The translations under genes and the position numbers were made by a program. Under the pieces are notes generated by a model that was given only the letters and a program-made list of their open reading frames with translations, did not search any database and had not been told where the DNA came from. A stretch of 64,000 nucleotides of DNA from Lumbricus rubellus (Eukaryota; Annelida; Clitellata; Crassiclitellata; Lumbricidae). Positions within the stretch are counted from its first letter, which is position 1, and each line of letters begins with the position of its first letter. Location: positions 22,457,244 to 22,521,243 of the forward strand of contig OX243825.1 in assembly GCA_945859605.1 (NCBI GenBank). Reading direction: 5' to 3'. Of the stretch, positions 1-20,326 are shown one piece after another.

Positions 1-1249
1 ACGGATGTTCTATGGACAGCCGTTCGAATCAGAAATGCGCGTGCGCTCACCTATCAGAGACTGGACGATTCAAATTAATGCATTGTTACCTACATGTAGC
101 TCCTTTTCATCAACTGTCAAACGATGTTTTGGGCTTCTGTTGAGTCTCTATTTTAATAATATAGTTTGCTTAATTTCTCACTGACACAACGCAGAATGAT
201 TACTATACATAGCATTCGACGAATGATAGCAAGCTATTCACAGGAGTCGAATTTAACTGTTCGGCAGCCAACAGGGGGCCGCCCATCAGTCTTCATTCCC
301 ATGCAGTGCGGCTAACTTTCAAAAATGGTCTACCTGCATCTCAAAGAAGATCTGTCTAGTGTACTGTAGACCTACATTTCTGCCTCTCTCTAACTGCACA
401 GTACCCCGCAGCATACGTTTATAATTTACCTGAAATTGTGAACCTCGGCTGTCCATATCGCAGTCTATTTATATGAAATGACCATCGAGGAATGGTCGCG
501 AATCCATACACTGACTAGAATACGTAAGATCTTTGTAGAAATGAAAGAAGACGATGATATTGCCTGCATTTCATTTCTTCTTCCAGGGAGTGATGCCATG
601 GTAGACCGACAAGGTCTTGCTACATCTAGAGACTCAGACCGACCTGGTGGTTGGTGCAGGATACTCTTAGAGAGTCGTTCTAATTAACTGCAGGTAAGAC
701 AATTTCGAGTCTTAATGCTGATTCTGAGAGCAAATAGAAGCGATATAGAATGAAAGACGATGGAAAATGTAGTAATTAAGAGAACAAGCGATTTAGGTCT
801 AGAGTTAAGAAATATAGGCTAAACAACAAGAATTAGGAGGACGATTAGCCTAATGTTCTTTAAAATACGATAGCAGCGCTATAAAAGTATTATATCATAA
901 TTTTATCATAGGCCTATATCATATCATATCATATCACATCATAGCATTGGTCCTTCTCTTTCAAATGCGCTTTTTCCTTCTCTCTGCTCCATACTTCTGT
1001 CATGGCCGTCAATAAAATTTCATGCCAATAAAGTTCAAACTTCATTGTAGCGTTGGACTATAAGGTTGAAACTTCATGGTAGCGTTTTATACAATGGACG
1101 AAAATCATGGCGGACAAAAAAACGCATAGGCCTACATGTAGCCTAAATAGAGTAGACCTAATAGACACAGAAAGAGAGAGAGACGAGAAATTAAAAGAAA
1201 GTACAGAAATGATTAACTGTCCATATTTTTTTCAAAGTAGGTCTCTCGA
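1..1249. other. 5' flank of the NDNF-like gene, no gene seen
   Basis: No coding exon is supported here. The stretch is AT-rich with short TAGGCCTA palindromes near 909 and 1127 and a run of ATCAT repeats near 910-940. A pyrimidine tract ending in AG at 1240, ten bases before the NDNF start codon, could be the acceptor of a 5' UTR intron, so the promoter may lie further upstream or outside the window. Confidence 0.5.
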
Positions 1250-4200
1250 ATGTTCGTCTATCGGCTGTTCATTCGTCTGACTCGTGTGCCATACTTCCTG
1301 CTTCTCCTACTACATCTGTTCGGCGGATCTACCTGGGATATCAACCGGAGAGATGGAGGAGGAAGACGAGGAGGAGGAGGAGGAGGAGATGGAGCAGGCC
1401 GTGGTGGAGGAGGGTTCGCCAGCGGACAGGAGTTTCCTAGTCGAGACGAAGGTCATTTCCAGTTCATGGTAAAACACCCCGAGGTGGTGTTCGATACGAA
1501 AAGCCTTCCGGATGGAAAGGAAGAAACGATCTATTTGGATTATGGAAAACCGACAAGGTAATGCAACCATGGAGAATCTTTTTCTTTCTTAAAATTCAAT
1601 AGGATACTTTTTGTCTAAGCCGTTAATAAAATCGGAAAATATGCATGTATCAATCAGTAGTCAGTCAGTCAATGAATCAATTAATCAATCAATCAGTCAG
1701 TCAGTCAGTCAATCAATCAATCAGTCAGCCAGTCAATCAATCAATCCCAACTCTAATCATCATCCAATCGAGTCGTATAACTTCTCGCCTGATTCTCCGG
1801 ATTTTGACCTCTGCCTATCGACTTTGTTTTGATTGAGCGCCTGTGAATAAGCTGGTTCGCGCAACTTAACTTTTGTGGACGCTTTAGAATTCCAAGTAGG
1901 CTATACGATTACGATTACGAGAGTCATGGGATACCTAAGGCCATGTGAAGCAATCAGCTGGATTAAGTATTCAGAAAGTTAATAATTATGCGCATCATAG
2001 TTTTCAACTTTGCACCTAATTTGTATGATCGTGGAATTTCATATTTCCTCGTTTAGGTTTTTCTTTATCGTGGAAGAAGATGCGGCCATCTTGAATCTAA
2101 TCGTATCGCCATGCTCTTCGAGGATATCGTGGACGTTCTCCTACCTCTATCCGACACCAAATGAAGGTCACGATGAAGGTCAAGGTAAAACCATTTATGA
2201 CACTCAACAAAAGATCAGCTATCCGTGATTGATTAATTAATTGATTTTTATGTTCAGTAATTAGCTTTAGATCATTGTAACCCATAAAACATCTTTGATT
2301 CAGATAATTTTGCTGCATACAGCTGCATGCACGTTTGTCTTGCATATTGCATAGGGCCTATGCAGTGCTCTTCGTAAATACTTCAAGCATTCTGGTGTAA
2401 AATAATCTTACTGTCATCGATCAATCAGTCAATCAATGTCAGTAGGTCAACCAATCAACCAATCAATCGATAGCCTATATCGACCATTAAATAAATATAC
2501 ATTGTACCCAGATAATAGTGCAACAAATGACGAGAATTTTCAATAGAGCATAACTGCATTCAAAACTTTAAATTGGTGTGACTTGCTGCACAACAATCAG
2601 GCAAAGCCGCAAGGGAGATAGGCCTACTTTCCTTTCTCGTAGTTTGGGCACTGAACATTTTTGAAATCGTTTTATTGTCAGACTTGGAGGAAGAAGAGGA
2701 CGAGATTCTCCAGCAGGGCAGACCACCCCATTCATCGTCTCTTTCCAGCAAACACCGGAACTCCAGTCGTCTTCTAAAGTCCTACACCGGAAATGACGTC
2801 AGCGGATTCGAATCAGAGAACCCGGATGCCGGTATCTACTCCCTCCTTCTCGTCAACGAAGATCGCGATGGAAGCGTCCGTCTGTTCGCTTCCACATCTC
2901 CACCGTCGGTCGATTATCCATTCCCACTTCTACCAGACGATCGAAACGTCAGAATTATCTCCTCTTCCAGATCTAAGTCTTCATCCCGGTTTCCATTCCC
3001 TTCCTCCTCTTCATCCTCCTCCTCATCCTCCTCCTCCTCATCCTCCTCATCATCATCACCATCACCATCATTTTCCAGTTCACCTCGACCTTCCTCTAAG
3101 ATCCATCTGACCTGGAAGAGAAGTCCCTCAGAGGCTTGGCATCGGCAACCGATCGAGTACTGTCTTTCCGTCAACAACTTCCGCCACCTAAAGACCTACT
3201 GCGCTGCCAGAACCTTGGCCCTTGGTGACCCTCGGCCCACCCTGCCACCCTACGCAGGTTTCAGGGGCACACACCAAGACCAACCTCGAGGAACTGGTCG
3301 GAGGATGAAGCAGAACGGTGGTGGACGAAGGTTGAGGAAGTCTAAGCAACGGGTGTTGTTGATCTGTGTTGGATCTAAGACGAGTTTCACCTTCAAAGTC
3401 AGTCCTTCAGCGCTGGTCAACGGAAGAACCTTCTTCTTCGATGTCTTTGCTGTCAACCGCCGCACGCAGTCCAGCGTGACCTACGAAGGGGTTCAGTTTA
3501 AACCAGTGGTCAGACAACAGGTCAAACTCAAGCTCGATGAGGTCGTGACCTTTCGTTTGAAGGTACCATCCGACTACATGCTCTTCCGGTTCAAGGTCAT
3601 GCCATCAACACTACCCAAGGTTCTTCTGTTCGGCTTCCGCGCATGCGTCGGCCTCGTTCGCGTTGAAATCTCGCGAGACGCCGCCGACGACGAGATCCTT
3701 TACGAGAATCGTACGATCGAAGGCCGCCCTCTGCAGTTCATGGCGAGAACCTCAGCCACGTCACGTGACAGCTACGTCATCCTGGTATCGAACGACGGAA
3801 AAGGGAGCGCGTCATTCCAGGTCAGCGTGACCTCAGCAGCGGAAATGGACTTCCCCTTCCCGGACATTCCAGAGGACGACAGAATCAGAGTGGTCCAGTC
3901 GGACTGTCATTCCCTCGAGCTATCCTGGATGGAATCGAATCCCAGTCAGACCTACCACTGCCTCGTCGTTGAACCACTCCACCACTCAACTGCAGGAAGC
4001 GCATTGAATCGATGCGTGATTCCACGACCTTCAAGTGATAATAATTCAAGGAGGATTCTATGCCATCCTACGTCCAGTCATTCCAATCCGGATCATGGGA
4101 AGAAGCATGAGCAACATTACCAGACGGTGACCGACTTAGAAAGTGATCTGTCCTATCGTCTAACTGTCTTCGTTGGCTTTAGAAATAGCAACCAGACCTA

Positions 4201-4288
4201 CGTCTCTAGCTACAGACCGACAATCACCGCCACTACGAAGGAATGTCGCTCTCAGATCGACAGAAATAATACAGGAATAAGGAAATAA
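1250..4288 (+). CDS. NDNF: NDNF-like secreted fibronectin type III protein
   Basis: Three coding exons are read: 1250-1557, 2057-2184 and 2682-4288 (680 aa; introns of phase 2 and phase 1, all GT/AG). The first about 29 residues form a hydrophobic signal peptide. A Gly-rich low-complexity stretch follows, then a conserved block with PSRDEGHFQF and LPDGKEE, then RFFFIVEEDAAILNLIVSPC in exon 2. Both blocks are collinear with the N-terminal domain of vertebrate neuron-derived neurotrophic factor. Exon 3 has YTGNDVSGF, the VDYPFPLLPDDRNVRI entry to the first FN3-like module, FFFDVFAVN, then a second module opening with FPFPDIPEDDRIRVV and closing near TTKEC. In the family the product is an extracellular glycoprotein; Drosophila nord modulates BMP/Hedgehog signalling. 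The first FN3 module carries a poly-Ser run (DNA 3000-3065) coded by a TCC/TCA microsatellite. An AATAAA overlaps the stop codon (4284-4289). Family assignment is firm; orthology to one vertebrate gene is inferred. Confidence 0.88.
1640..1750. repeat. CAGT/CAAT tetranucleotide repeat in NDNF intron 1
   Basis: Interleaved CAGT and CAAT units run through this stretch; a related interrupted run lies at 2400-2470 in intron 2. Open frames here are low-complexity artefacts. Confidence 0.85.
1836..1900 (+). repeat. dispersed 3'-tail repeat, copy 1
   Basis: The motif GAATAAGCTGGT followed about 40 bases later by GCTTTAGAA recurs at 18177-18245 and, inverted, at 41715-41790. It looks like the 3' end of a retroposon family that I do not recognise. 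Confidence 0.45.
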
Positions 4289-4566
4289 AAACAGTATAAT
4301 GCATCCAGCACAACACATTCCTACATACACAATGGTACATGCACAATAATAATTATACATCGCCTCTGAATAGATGGTGTATGTATGTAAACGGCGACAG
4401 ACTCCAGTTCTCTTGGATACGACACAATGCCCATAAATACACAGTCACATACATGTAGATGTATTGTATTATAAGCTTACATTGTTTAATACATTCATAC
4501 ATACTATTCACACATCAAATTTTCTCTGTGGTTGGCCTAGTGGTCTGGAATGGCATTCCTTTAGAG

Positions 4567-5165
4567 CAGTGGTTCCCAACCTTTTTGGACCTTAGGGCCA
4601 CTTTTTCTAAGTTGGAGGACAAGCGGGCCACTTTTTCATAGTTAAAAAACATTAGGGGGCCACAATGCTGAAATTTACTTAACTAAAAGCATATAAAATT
4701 GTTATAATTGATTCAAAATAGAATGTTTGATGTTATTTATAGACGTCACAATAAAATAATTTGTAGTATAAAATAACTATGTGTTCTATCCTGCAGAAAT
4801 ACGTACGATGCCTACATTTTTTCGAGACCCCTCCCAGCCATATATACGCACCCTATGCAATCCACCTCGCCGCGTAAGGACCTTGGGCAAGTCCTTCACT
4901 TACAATTGCTCAGCGCTTCGGCGTGAAACTCCGATGCAGTGTCCGCTCTGCATCGGGAGCGCCTCTGAGTAGAGAGAGCTTGAAGGGGCGCTATAACAAG
5001 TGCACATACAAACAAACAAACAAACAATCCTGACAAGATTGTCAATTTTGTCATATATTTTCTTAATTCTTCGAGAGATGAGGGCCGTTTTTGAGGTCTG
5101 GCGAGCCATTTTTTTAGGCCTGGCGCGCCACTTTTGGCCCGCGGGCCACGGGTTGGGAACCGCTG
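4567..5165. mobile_element. hAT-type non-autonomous element, copy 1
   Basis: Terminal inverted repeats CAGTGGTTCCCAACC and GGTTGGGAACCGCTG bound the element. A perfect 8-bp target duplication CTTTAGAG flanks it (4559-4566 and 5166-5173). TIR sequence and 8-bp duplication are diagnostic of hAT (Charlie-like) elements. No transposase is present. Sister copies lie at 29044-29403 and 47596-47945, and this one carries a SINE insertion. Confidence 0.9.
4862..5027 (+). mobile_element. tRNA-derived SINE, 5'-truncated, inside the hAT copy
   Basis: The body matches the full-length copy at 10601-10830 (CCACCTCGCCGCGTAAGGAC, GCTCAGCGCTTCGGCG, then GGGGCGCTATAACAAGTG) and ends in an ACAA-type tail. The promoter-bearing tRNA-like head is missing, as expected of a truncated retroposition. 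Confidence 0.8.
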
Positions 5166-5320
5166 CTTTAGAGCTACCTCTGCACCCTGGAACTCTAACA
5201 AAATCCTTCCTCACTAGACTTAATGAATGTTCTTTTTGGGTGCGCTGGAGTCGAGGAGCACCTCCGAGTAGTTTCCTTGAAGGGAGACGTTATATAAGTT
5301 TCAGAATGAATGAATGAATA

Positions 5321-6004
5321 CACAGGCTACGTATACGCACATACGGTATAACATATATATTGGACCTGCATACATAGCCTACATAGGCTATAGGCATACA
5401 TACAGACATTCGTACATGCATGTTCATTAAAAGAATCGGTTAAACGGAGCAAAAAGAAACAATATACAAAACAGAGCACAGCGCATTTTAAACAAATTTT
5501 ATTATTCAATTATAAATATTCATTAAAATTATTAAATACTGTTTTCCGAAAAGTTGCACTCGGTTGCACTTCCCGTCGAGCTTGAAATCCCGAATAGCAC
5601 AGAAGTCGTTCAATTACAACAACATCGAAGATATTAATTGAATATCAACCAAAAAAATCGCCTGCTCAAAATATCCGTAAGAAACTATGTATAGATTTTT
5701 CTTCAAGATATATTTCAACATCCAATTCATGGTTGTATTACAGTCTTAGCACAACATCTTAAAATACTATTCAATAGTATTATTATTGTTCACCGTTTGG
5801 ACGGAGTAAGCTGATCGGTGAAAGTAGCCTAATTTTATGGACAGTAATTTTTGCGCATTATTGATACTTCTACATTCCTGTTGTCATTCACTTTTAGAGG
5901 CTACTTTTAAGGCACTGAGTCTGTTGACAAGCTAATAAAAGGCATCGAGCATCTTCATAGAATATAACATCTTTATACATATATACGCAACTTATTTCAA
6001 TCTA
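5321..6004. other. intergenic, nothing recognised
   Basis: AT-rich sequence with no supported coding exon, RNA gene or clear repeat structure. Confidence 0.5.
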
Positions 6005-6190
6005 CACCAGGGTTTTTGAAGGAAGATTGGAAGGAAAGAGGTGCAGAGGAAGACCTAGACAAAAACTGCTGGACGGAATGATGGAAGAGGGATACAGAGA
6101 ACTTAAGGACATGGCACAACAGCGTGAAACGTGGAGACATTGGACGTTTGGACCTGCCGCTTGGCATAGGACCTAAAGAAGAAGACACCA
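6005..6190 (+). mobile_element. LINE ORF2 C-terminal fragment (RTE/L2-like)
   Basis: The plus strand reads EGKRCRGRPRQKLLDGMMEE, then ELKDMAQQRETWRHW. This matches the GKRxRGRPRxxWLD...A.DRxxWR tail at the C-terminus of many invertebrate non-LTR reverse transcriptases. It is short and isolated, so it is a dead 3' remnant. Confidence 0.7.
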
Positions 6191-6574
6191 TAGTTTGAAG
6201 TGTGACTGCATGCATGGACGGACATGGACGGCGTCAAGGCACTTATTTTCAAATCCGAACACCGTCCTGCCATTTAGTATAGGTCTAAGGCCAGCACAAA
6301 CTGGAAAGGTAAGAGGCACTTTCTTATGTAAACATTAAGCAATGGGCTACACGACTTCTGCGCTTCGATGGAATCCATGTAGGCCTACTGTAAATCAGTG
6401 TTTAACGGCGTCTTATGACTGCGATGGTTTTAACATTACCCTCCTCCTTCATTCATGCTTTGGACTGGCACAGACAGGGAACTTAATTAGCATTGGCGGA
6501 ATTTCACGAGCAGTGGATTTCAGTTTGTCAAACTTGTAACAAACAGACTGCCTCGGTAGGCTATTTGCCCGCGG

Positions 6575-6755
6575 GCATTTACAGACGAGACCAAGACCAG
6601 ACTCGAAACTTCCTACCCCCGAGACCAAGACGAGACACGAGACGTCCTACCCCCGAGACAGGGACCTAGACTAGACCAGACCAGACCATACCAGACCCGA
6701 GAAGTTCTACCCCGAGAAGTCCTAAGATACGTCCCGAGACCTCTCTGAAAAAAGA
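6575..6755. repeat. GAGACC/CCTACCCC minisatellite
   Basis: Degenerate units built on CGAGACCAAGAC and TCCTACCCC repeat several times. No coding sense is seen. Confidence 0.7.
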
Positions 6756-8040
6756 GACATTGAGAATGCATTAGGTGGCTACAACTTCTGAGTGTCCGTC
6801 CAGTTTTAAGTCAAGAGCAGTTTCAGTTTAATTATTATCTTCACGATGAGCTAATTAGGCTAGTATTTACTGTATAGCTATAGGAGAAAAGCAAGATGCC
6901 TTAATTGTTTCTTAGCCTGTGACGTTATAAGGAATCTTGGATATGCTACTGAGGTATGAAAAGTGTCTGCCATTTCAATTGTAAGTTTGTAACTGGTTTC
7001 CAATTCATATCTCCTGATAAAAACGCAATTAGTGCATTTTGAAACATACTGGGTAGCTTCATCGGCAAAATACGAACTTGTCGGATGCTTGTTGAGGTGA
7101 AAGAAAACAGACAAATTAGACAAGTGAGCAGCGCAGGTGCAAATTCAACCAGGCAGGCTGTGTTTAAAGTCAATTAAAAGCTAAGTTGCAGATGGAATAC
7201 GTCAGTATAGAGAAAATGCCGGAGAAGTCAGAACGAAACAGAAGGGTCGTTTCATCTTAATTTAGCAGCAAACTGAGCAATTTTACATTTCGTATTGTTT
7301 ATATTCTTAACAAAAACAAAGCAGAACGAGAACAAAGGCATTGGCTTTCTAGCCGCGAGCTTCAGCGGTTGACAACATCTCTCGGAAATAACAGACGTCG
7401 GAAGATGGGCCGCGAGACTTTTCACTTTCCAACCATCTTTTTGTTGATGCTTAGAGGGGGCATGGATGGCCGCAAACAATGGACCAACTGTTCGCAGACT
7501 ACTCGTCGAATGCACTTGAATAGAAAACGCAATTGTTCCAAGATATTTCTGCGCTGGAATCACAGAATTTGCCGCAACTGATAACATTGATCTCGTAGGC
7601 ATAGGAAGGCACACACCCGCAGACAATGCGAACCGACGCACAGAGACAATGGGAGAGAGACGGCATAATAGCGCATTGTTGGAATTTCGCTTGGAAGAAG
7701 AAAATCGCGATTAGGCTACTTCAGAGAAACGTTTGAATCTTAGACGGGACAGCATTTTCGTTGTAATTTTTCGTCCTCTGTTGTTCCGTTGTTTTCGTAG
7801 ATTAATTTTTTTCACTAATTCATTTGTTTCACGCATTTCATTATTTTCTTCAACTGATTCTTTAATTCACATGGATGTCCGTGACGACATTCATGTCCAT
7901 TGTGTCTTTCATGTCCTCTATGTGCTTCCCTCGCATTATGTCCTTAGTGCCCTTCGTGTTCTCCGTCGTGTCCTTCATGCCCTCTGTGTCCTTCGTTGCC
8001 ACTATGTCCTTGTAGTGTCCTTTATGTCCTTCTCTTTGTC
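6756..8040. other. intergenic, downstream of the homeobox gene
   Basis: No gene is supported. The last part (7860-8040) is a loose array of TGTCCTT(C/T)ATG-like units that grades into the pyrimidine microsatellite. It could include the 3' UTR of the minus-strand homeobox gene, but I could not identify a poly(A) signal with confidence. Confidence 0.4.
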
Positions 8041-8044
8041 GTCT

Positions 8045-8400
8045 GTCTGAATGTCCATTCCAACATCTGCGTCTCTCTCTCTGTCTCTCTGTCTCTCTGC
8101 ATGTGTCTCTCTCTCTGTCTCCGTCTGTCTCTGTGTCTGCGTTTCTCTGTGGCTCTCGCTGTCTGTCTGTCTGCCTCTGTCTGTCTCTTTGTCTCTCTGT
8201 TTAATTCTTTCTACCTGTCTGCGTATCTTTCTCCCTGTCTCTCTCTTTGTCTCTCTTTGTCTGTCTGTCTGTCTTTTTCTGTCCCTGTCTGTCTCTGTCT
8301 CGTTTCTTTCTATGTCTCTGTGTTTCTCTTCCATGCATTTCATCTCTCTGACTTTCTCTGTTTCTCCTCTCTCTGTCTTTCTCTGCATCTTTGTTCCTAC
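8045..8400. repeat. TCTG/TCTC microsatellite containing one arm of an inverted repeat
   Basis: Dense TCTGTC and TCTCTG units fill this stretch. Bases 8261-8340 are the exact reverse complement of 9353-9432 on the far side of the homeobox gene's last exon. The identity continues into non-repetitive sequence (ATGCATGGAAGAGAAACAC), so it is not just two similar microsatellites. Confidence 0.9.
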
Positions 8401-8426
8401 TGTGCTGTCTCTGCCCGTTGTCCAGT

Positions 8427-17406
<8,980 letters not shown>

Positions 17407-17491
17407 CGCTGACGATGATGACTGTGAAGATATGGAAACGAACCGGTTGAACTGAAAAGAGTCTGAAAGACAATTAATCGGATTACAAAGG

Positions 17492-17743
17492 CAGTTTGTT
17501 TGTTTGTATGTTTCTTTGTTTGTGTGTGCACTTGTTATATAGCACCCCTTCAAGCTCTCTCTCGCTACTCGGAGGCGCTCCCGAATGCAGAGCGGACACT
17601 GCATTGGAGTTTCACGCCGAAGCGCTGAGCAATTGTGAGTGAAGGACTTGCCCAAGGTCCTTACGCGGCGAGGTGGATTCGAACCTCGAACCCTCCGGCT
17701 CCAAGGCAACGACCAACGACGCCACCACTAGACCACCGCGCCC
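17492..17743 (-). mobile_element. tRNA-derived SINE
   Basis: Reverse-complement copy of the 10601-10830 family: B box GGTTCGAATCC (as GGATTCGAACC on the plus strand), body, GCACTTGTTATATAGCACCC tail and a TTTG-rich end. It sits just upstream of the candidate UNCX exon 1 in the same orientation as that gene. Confidence 0.88.
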
Positions 17744-17889
17744 CAAAAAGGCATCATTATCATCATCAAAAGTTGAAATTACACGACTTTCATCAATGTC
17801 ATCATGCAGCAACCACCCCCCCCCCCCGACTCACCTGATCTTCCACCTTCCAATTCTCGAACCAAAATTCCACCCAGTGCACCTTATAA

Positions 17890-18082
17890 CCCTGTAGGGC
17901 GTGTTTTAAGGAATTTTTAGAACTGCACAACTTTTTTCCTTTCCCATCATCCATGGTAAATTACTTTCAATCGGAGGACAATCGTCGTTTTTGCTAGTTT
18001 TTAACTGTACAGAAGTGCTTCTACAACTCCACAAATCCATTTAGAACTGCACATTTTGTGTATAACTGCACGTTAAAAAAGT
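17890..18082 (+). mobile_element. dispersed about 190-bp repeat, copy 2
   Basis: Collinear with 15212-15402, including CATGGTAAATTACTT, CAGAAGTGCTTCTACAACT and ATCCATTTAGAACTGCACA. The two copies differ by scattered substitutions and single-base indels. Confidence 0.6.
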
Positions 18083-18176
18083 CCTGCTTATAACAGCTCG
18101 TCTGCCACCTCTGTTACCTTTGATGACCGGACTACAACGTCCTTCGGACTATACACTTTTGGACAATCCTTCTGAC

Positions 18177-18245
18177 CAGTGAATAAGCTGGTGCCACTAA
18201 CTTGGCTTTTGAGTGGCGCTTTAGAAATTTGGAAATTACGATTTT
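18177..18245 (+). repeat. dispersed 3'-tail repeat, copy 2
   Basis: Contains GTGAATAAGCTGGTGCC and GAGTGGCGCTTTAGAAAT, matching copies at 1836-1900 and (inverted) 41715-41790. Confidence 0.5.
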
Positions 18246-18639
18246 GGTATGAAGAAGGCTACCAGAACAAAATAGCATTACTAGATTAATTATTATAAAA
18301 TGACTGATCAAACACCTGCCAAGTTTCATTGATATAGGTCTACACACAAAAATAACGACGCTCTGAGTCGTTCTTGAAAGATACATGTACCTGGTTAATG
18401 ATTATTTCACGAACAGCCTTCCATAAAAGTATAGAAACTCAATTATACATGTCTACAACTTAATTCCCTGCGATTTTCAATGATGTCTTTATTTATACGC
18501 CTATAAAATGAAGATGATAGGCCTATTATAGATAACATTCAGCCACCCGTCGCCATCAATGTCTTCATGGAATGCTGTGAATGAGCAGGTGGTCTCGAGC
18601 ATCAAAACTTCATCAATAGCTCAATTATCACGTCGTCAA

Positions 18640-19500
18640 TATTATAGTCAACTATAGTTGGCATCGTCAACATCAGCGTAGTCAACATCATAGTCGTCAA
18701 CATTACTTTCGTCAACATTATCATAGCCAATTTTATCGTAGTCAACATCATATAGTCGTCAACATTACTTTCGTCAACATTATCATAGCCAATTTTATCG
18801 TAGTCAACATCATAGTCGTCAACATTAGGGCTACTTTCGTCAACATTATCGTAGTTAATATCATAGTCGTCAACATTAGGCCTACTTTCGTCAACATTAT
18901 CGTAGTTAATATCATAAGCTTAGTCGTCAACATTAGGCCTACTTTCGTCAACATTATCGTAGTTAATATCATAGTCGTCAACATTAGGGCGACTTTCGTC
19001 AACATTATCGTAGTTAATATCATAGTCGTCAACATTAGGGCTACTTTCGTCAACATTATCGTAGTTAATATCATAGTCGTCAACATTAGGCCTACTTTCG
19101 TCAACATTATCGTAGTTAATATCATAGTCGTCAACATTAGGCCTACTTTCGTCAACATTATCGTAGTTAATATCATAGTCGTCAACATTAGGCCTACTTT
19201 CGTCAACATTATCGTAGTTAATATCATAGTCGTCAACATTAGGGCTACTTTCGTCAACATTATCGTAGTTAATATCATAGTCGTCAACATTAGGCCTACT
19301 TTCGTCAACATTATCGTAGTTAATATCATAGTCGTCAACATTAGGGCTACTTTCGTCAACATTATCGTAGTTAATATCATAGTCGTCAACATTAGGTCTA
19401 CTTTCGTCAACATTATCGTAGTCAATATCATATAGTCGTCAACATTATACTTTCGTCAACATTATCGTATAGTCAACGTTATCGTAGTCAACATCGTCGT
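18640..19500. repeat. 51-bp minisatellite, about 12-14 copies
   Basis: The unit carries CGTCAACATTATCGTAGTTA, ATATCATAGTCGTCAACATT and AGG(C/G)CTACTTT. It is 51 bp, so it stays in frame and produces a 227-codon open frame on the minus strand (18748-19431) with a 17-residue period. Repetition, not selection, explains the frame. Edge units are more diverged than central ones, as expected from unequal exchange. Confidence 0.95.
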
Positions 19501-19865
19501 CGTTATATTCGTCACAGCCCTCCTGTCCATAAGCAGAAAGAATGCCAACAACGACAACTACAGCGCTAGCAGCTTCAGCAACAGCAACAACAACAGAAAT
19601 ATGAACAACTGCAGTTACAACAGAAATAACAGCACTACGTCGTCAACTTCTTGATGCACTGTAGACTATTATTAACTTATGAGAGACTGGATTCCGTTTC
19701 CATTTAGTTTGCGCCCTTTCAACTTTCCATCGTTTGCTGACTGCAGATATAAAATAGTGGGCAAAATTAATGGTCTGTCCAAGGTTGCTGCATGCATGTC
19801 GGAGTCGTCTCAGCCAACTCGAGCCCGCAGTCGTTGGATTCCAAATGGACCATTCGCCGTATTCA

Positions 19866-20326
19866 GGTGACATTGCCGCTGTTTATAGGTGACACTGTAG
19901 GTTACAATGTCACTGCATTGTGCACTGTATACGTGACATTGTCACTGTATATAGGAGCAATTTAAGTGACATTGTCACTCTTTAGGTGACATTTCAGATC
20001 ACATTGACACTGTGCCGTCATTAAGTGACATTGTCACTGTATCGGGTCACTTTAGGTGACATTGTCACTATCTAGGTGACACTTTATGTGGCATTGAGAC
20101 TGTACCTTTTTCATGTGACATTGTCACTGTATGGGTCACTTTAGGTGACAATGTCACTGTTTATGTGACACATTGGGTGGTATTGACACTGTGCCGTCAT
20201 TAGGTGACATTGCCGTTGTATTGGTGCACTTTATAGGTGACATTGTCACTGTCTAGGTGACACTTTATGTGGCATTGAGACTGTGTCTTCTTTAGGTATA
20301 TATATATACCATCGTTACTGTATAGG
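19866..20326. repeat. array of GTGACATTGTCAC palindromes, left part
   Basis: The 13-base hyphenated palindrome GTGACATTGTCAC and variants recur at irregular 20-30 base spacing. The array is interrupted by the transposon at 20327-22037 and resumes after it. Confidence 0.85.

Larger units (their letters stand above)
4515..5320 (+). mobile_element. non-LTR retrotransposon remnant split by a hAT insertion
   Basis: Removing the hAT element at 4567-5165 and one copy of its 8-bp duplication joins a frame reading VVWNGIPLE to LPLHPGTLTKSFLTRL. This resembles the WNSLPxxLR..SxxxFKxxLK end of LINE ORF2 proteins. It ends in a tail with CTCCGAGTAG, CTTGAAGGGAGACGTTATA and a GAAT microsatellite (5308-5320). 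The same tail plan recurs at other LINE and SINE copies in the window. It is a short, dead 3' fragment. Confidence 0.5.
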
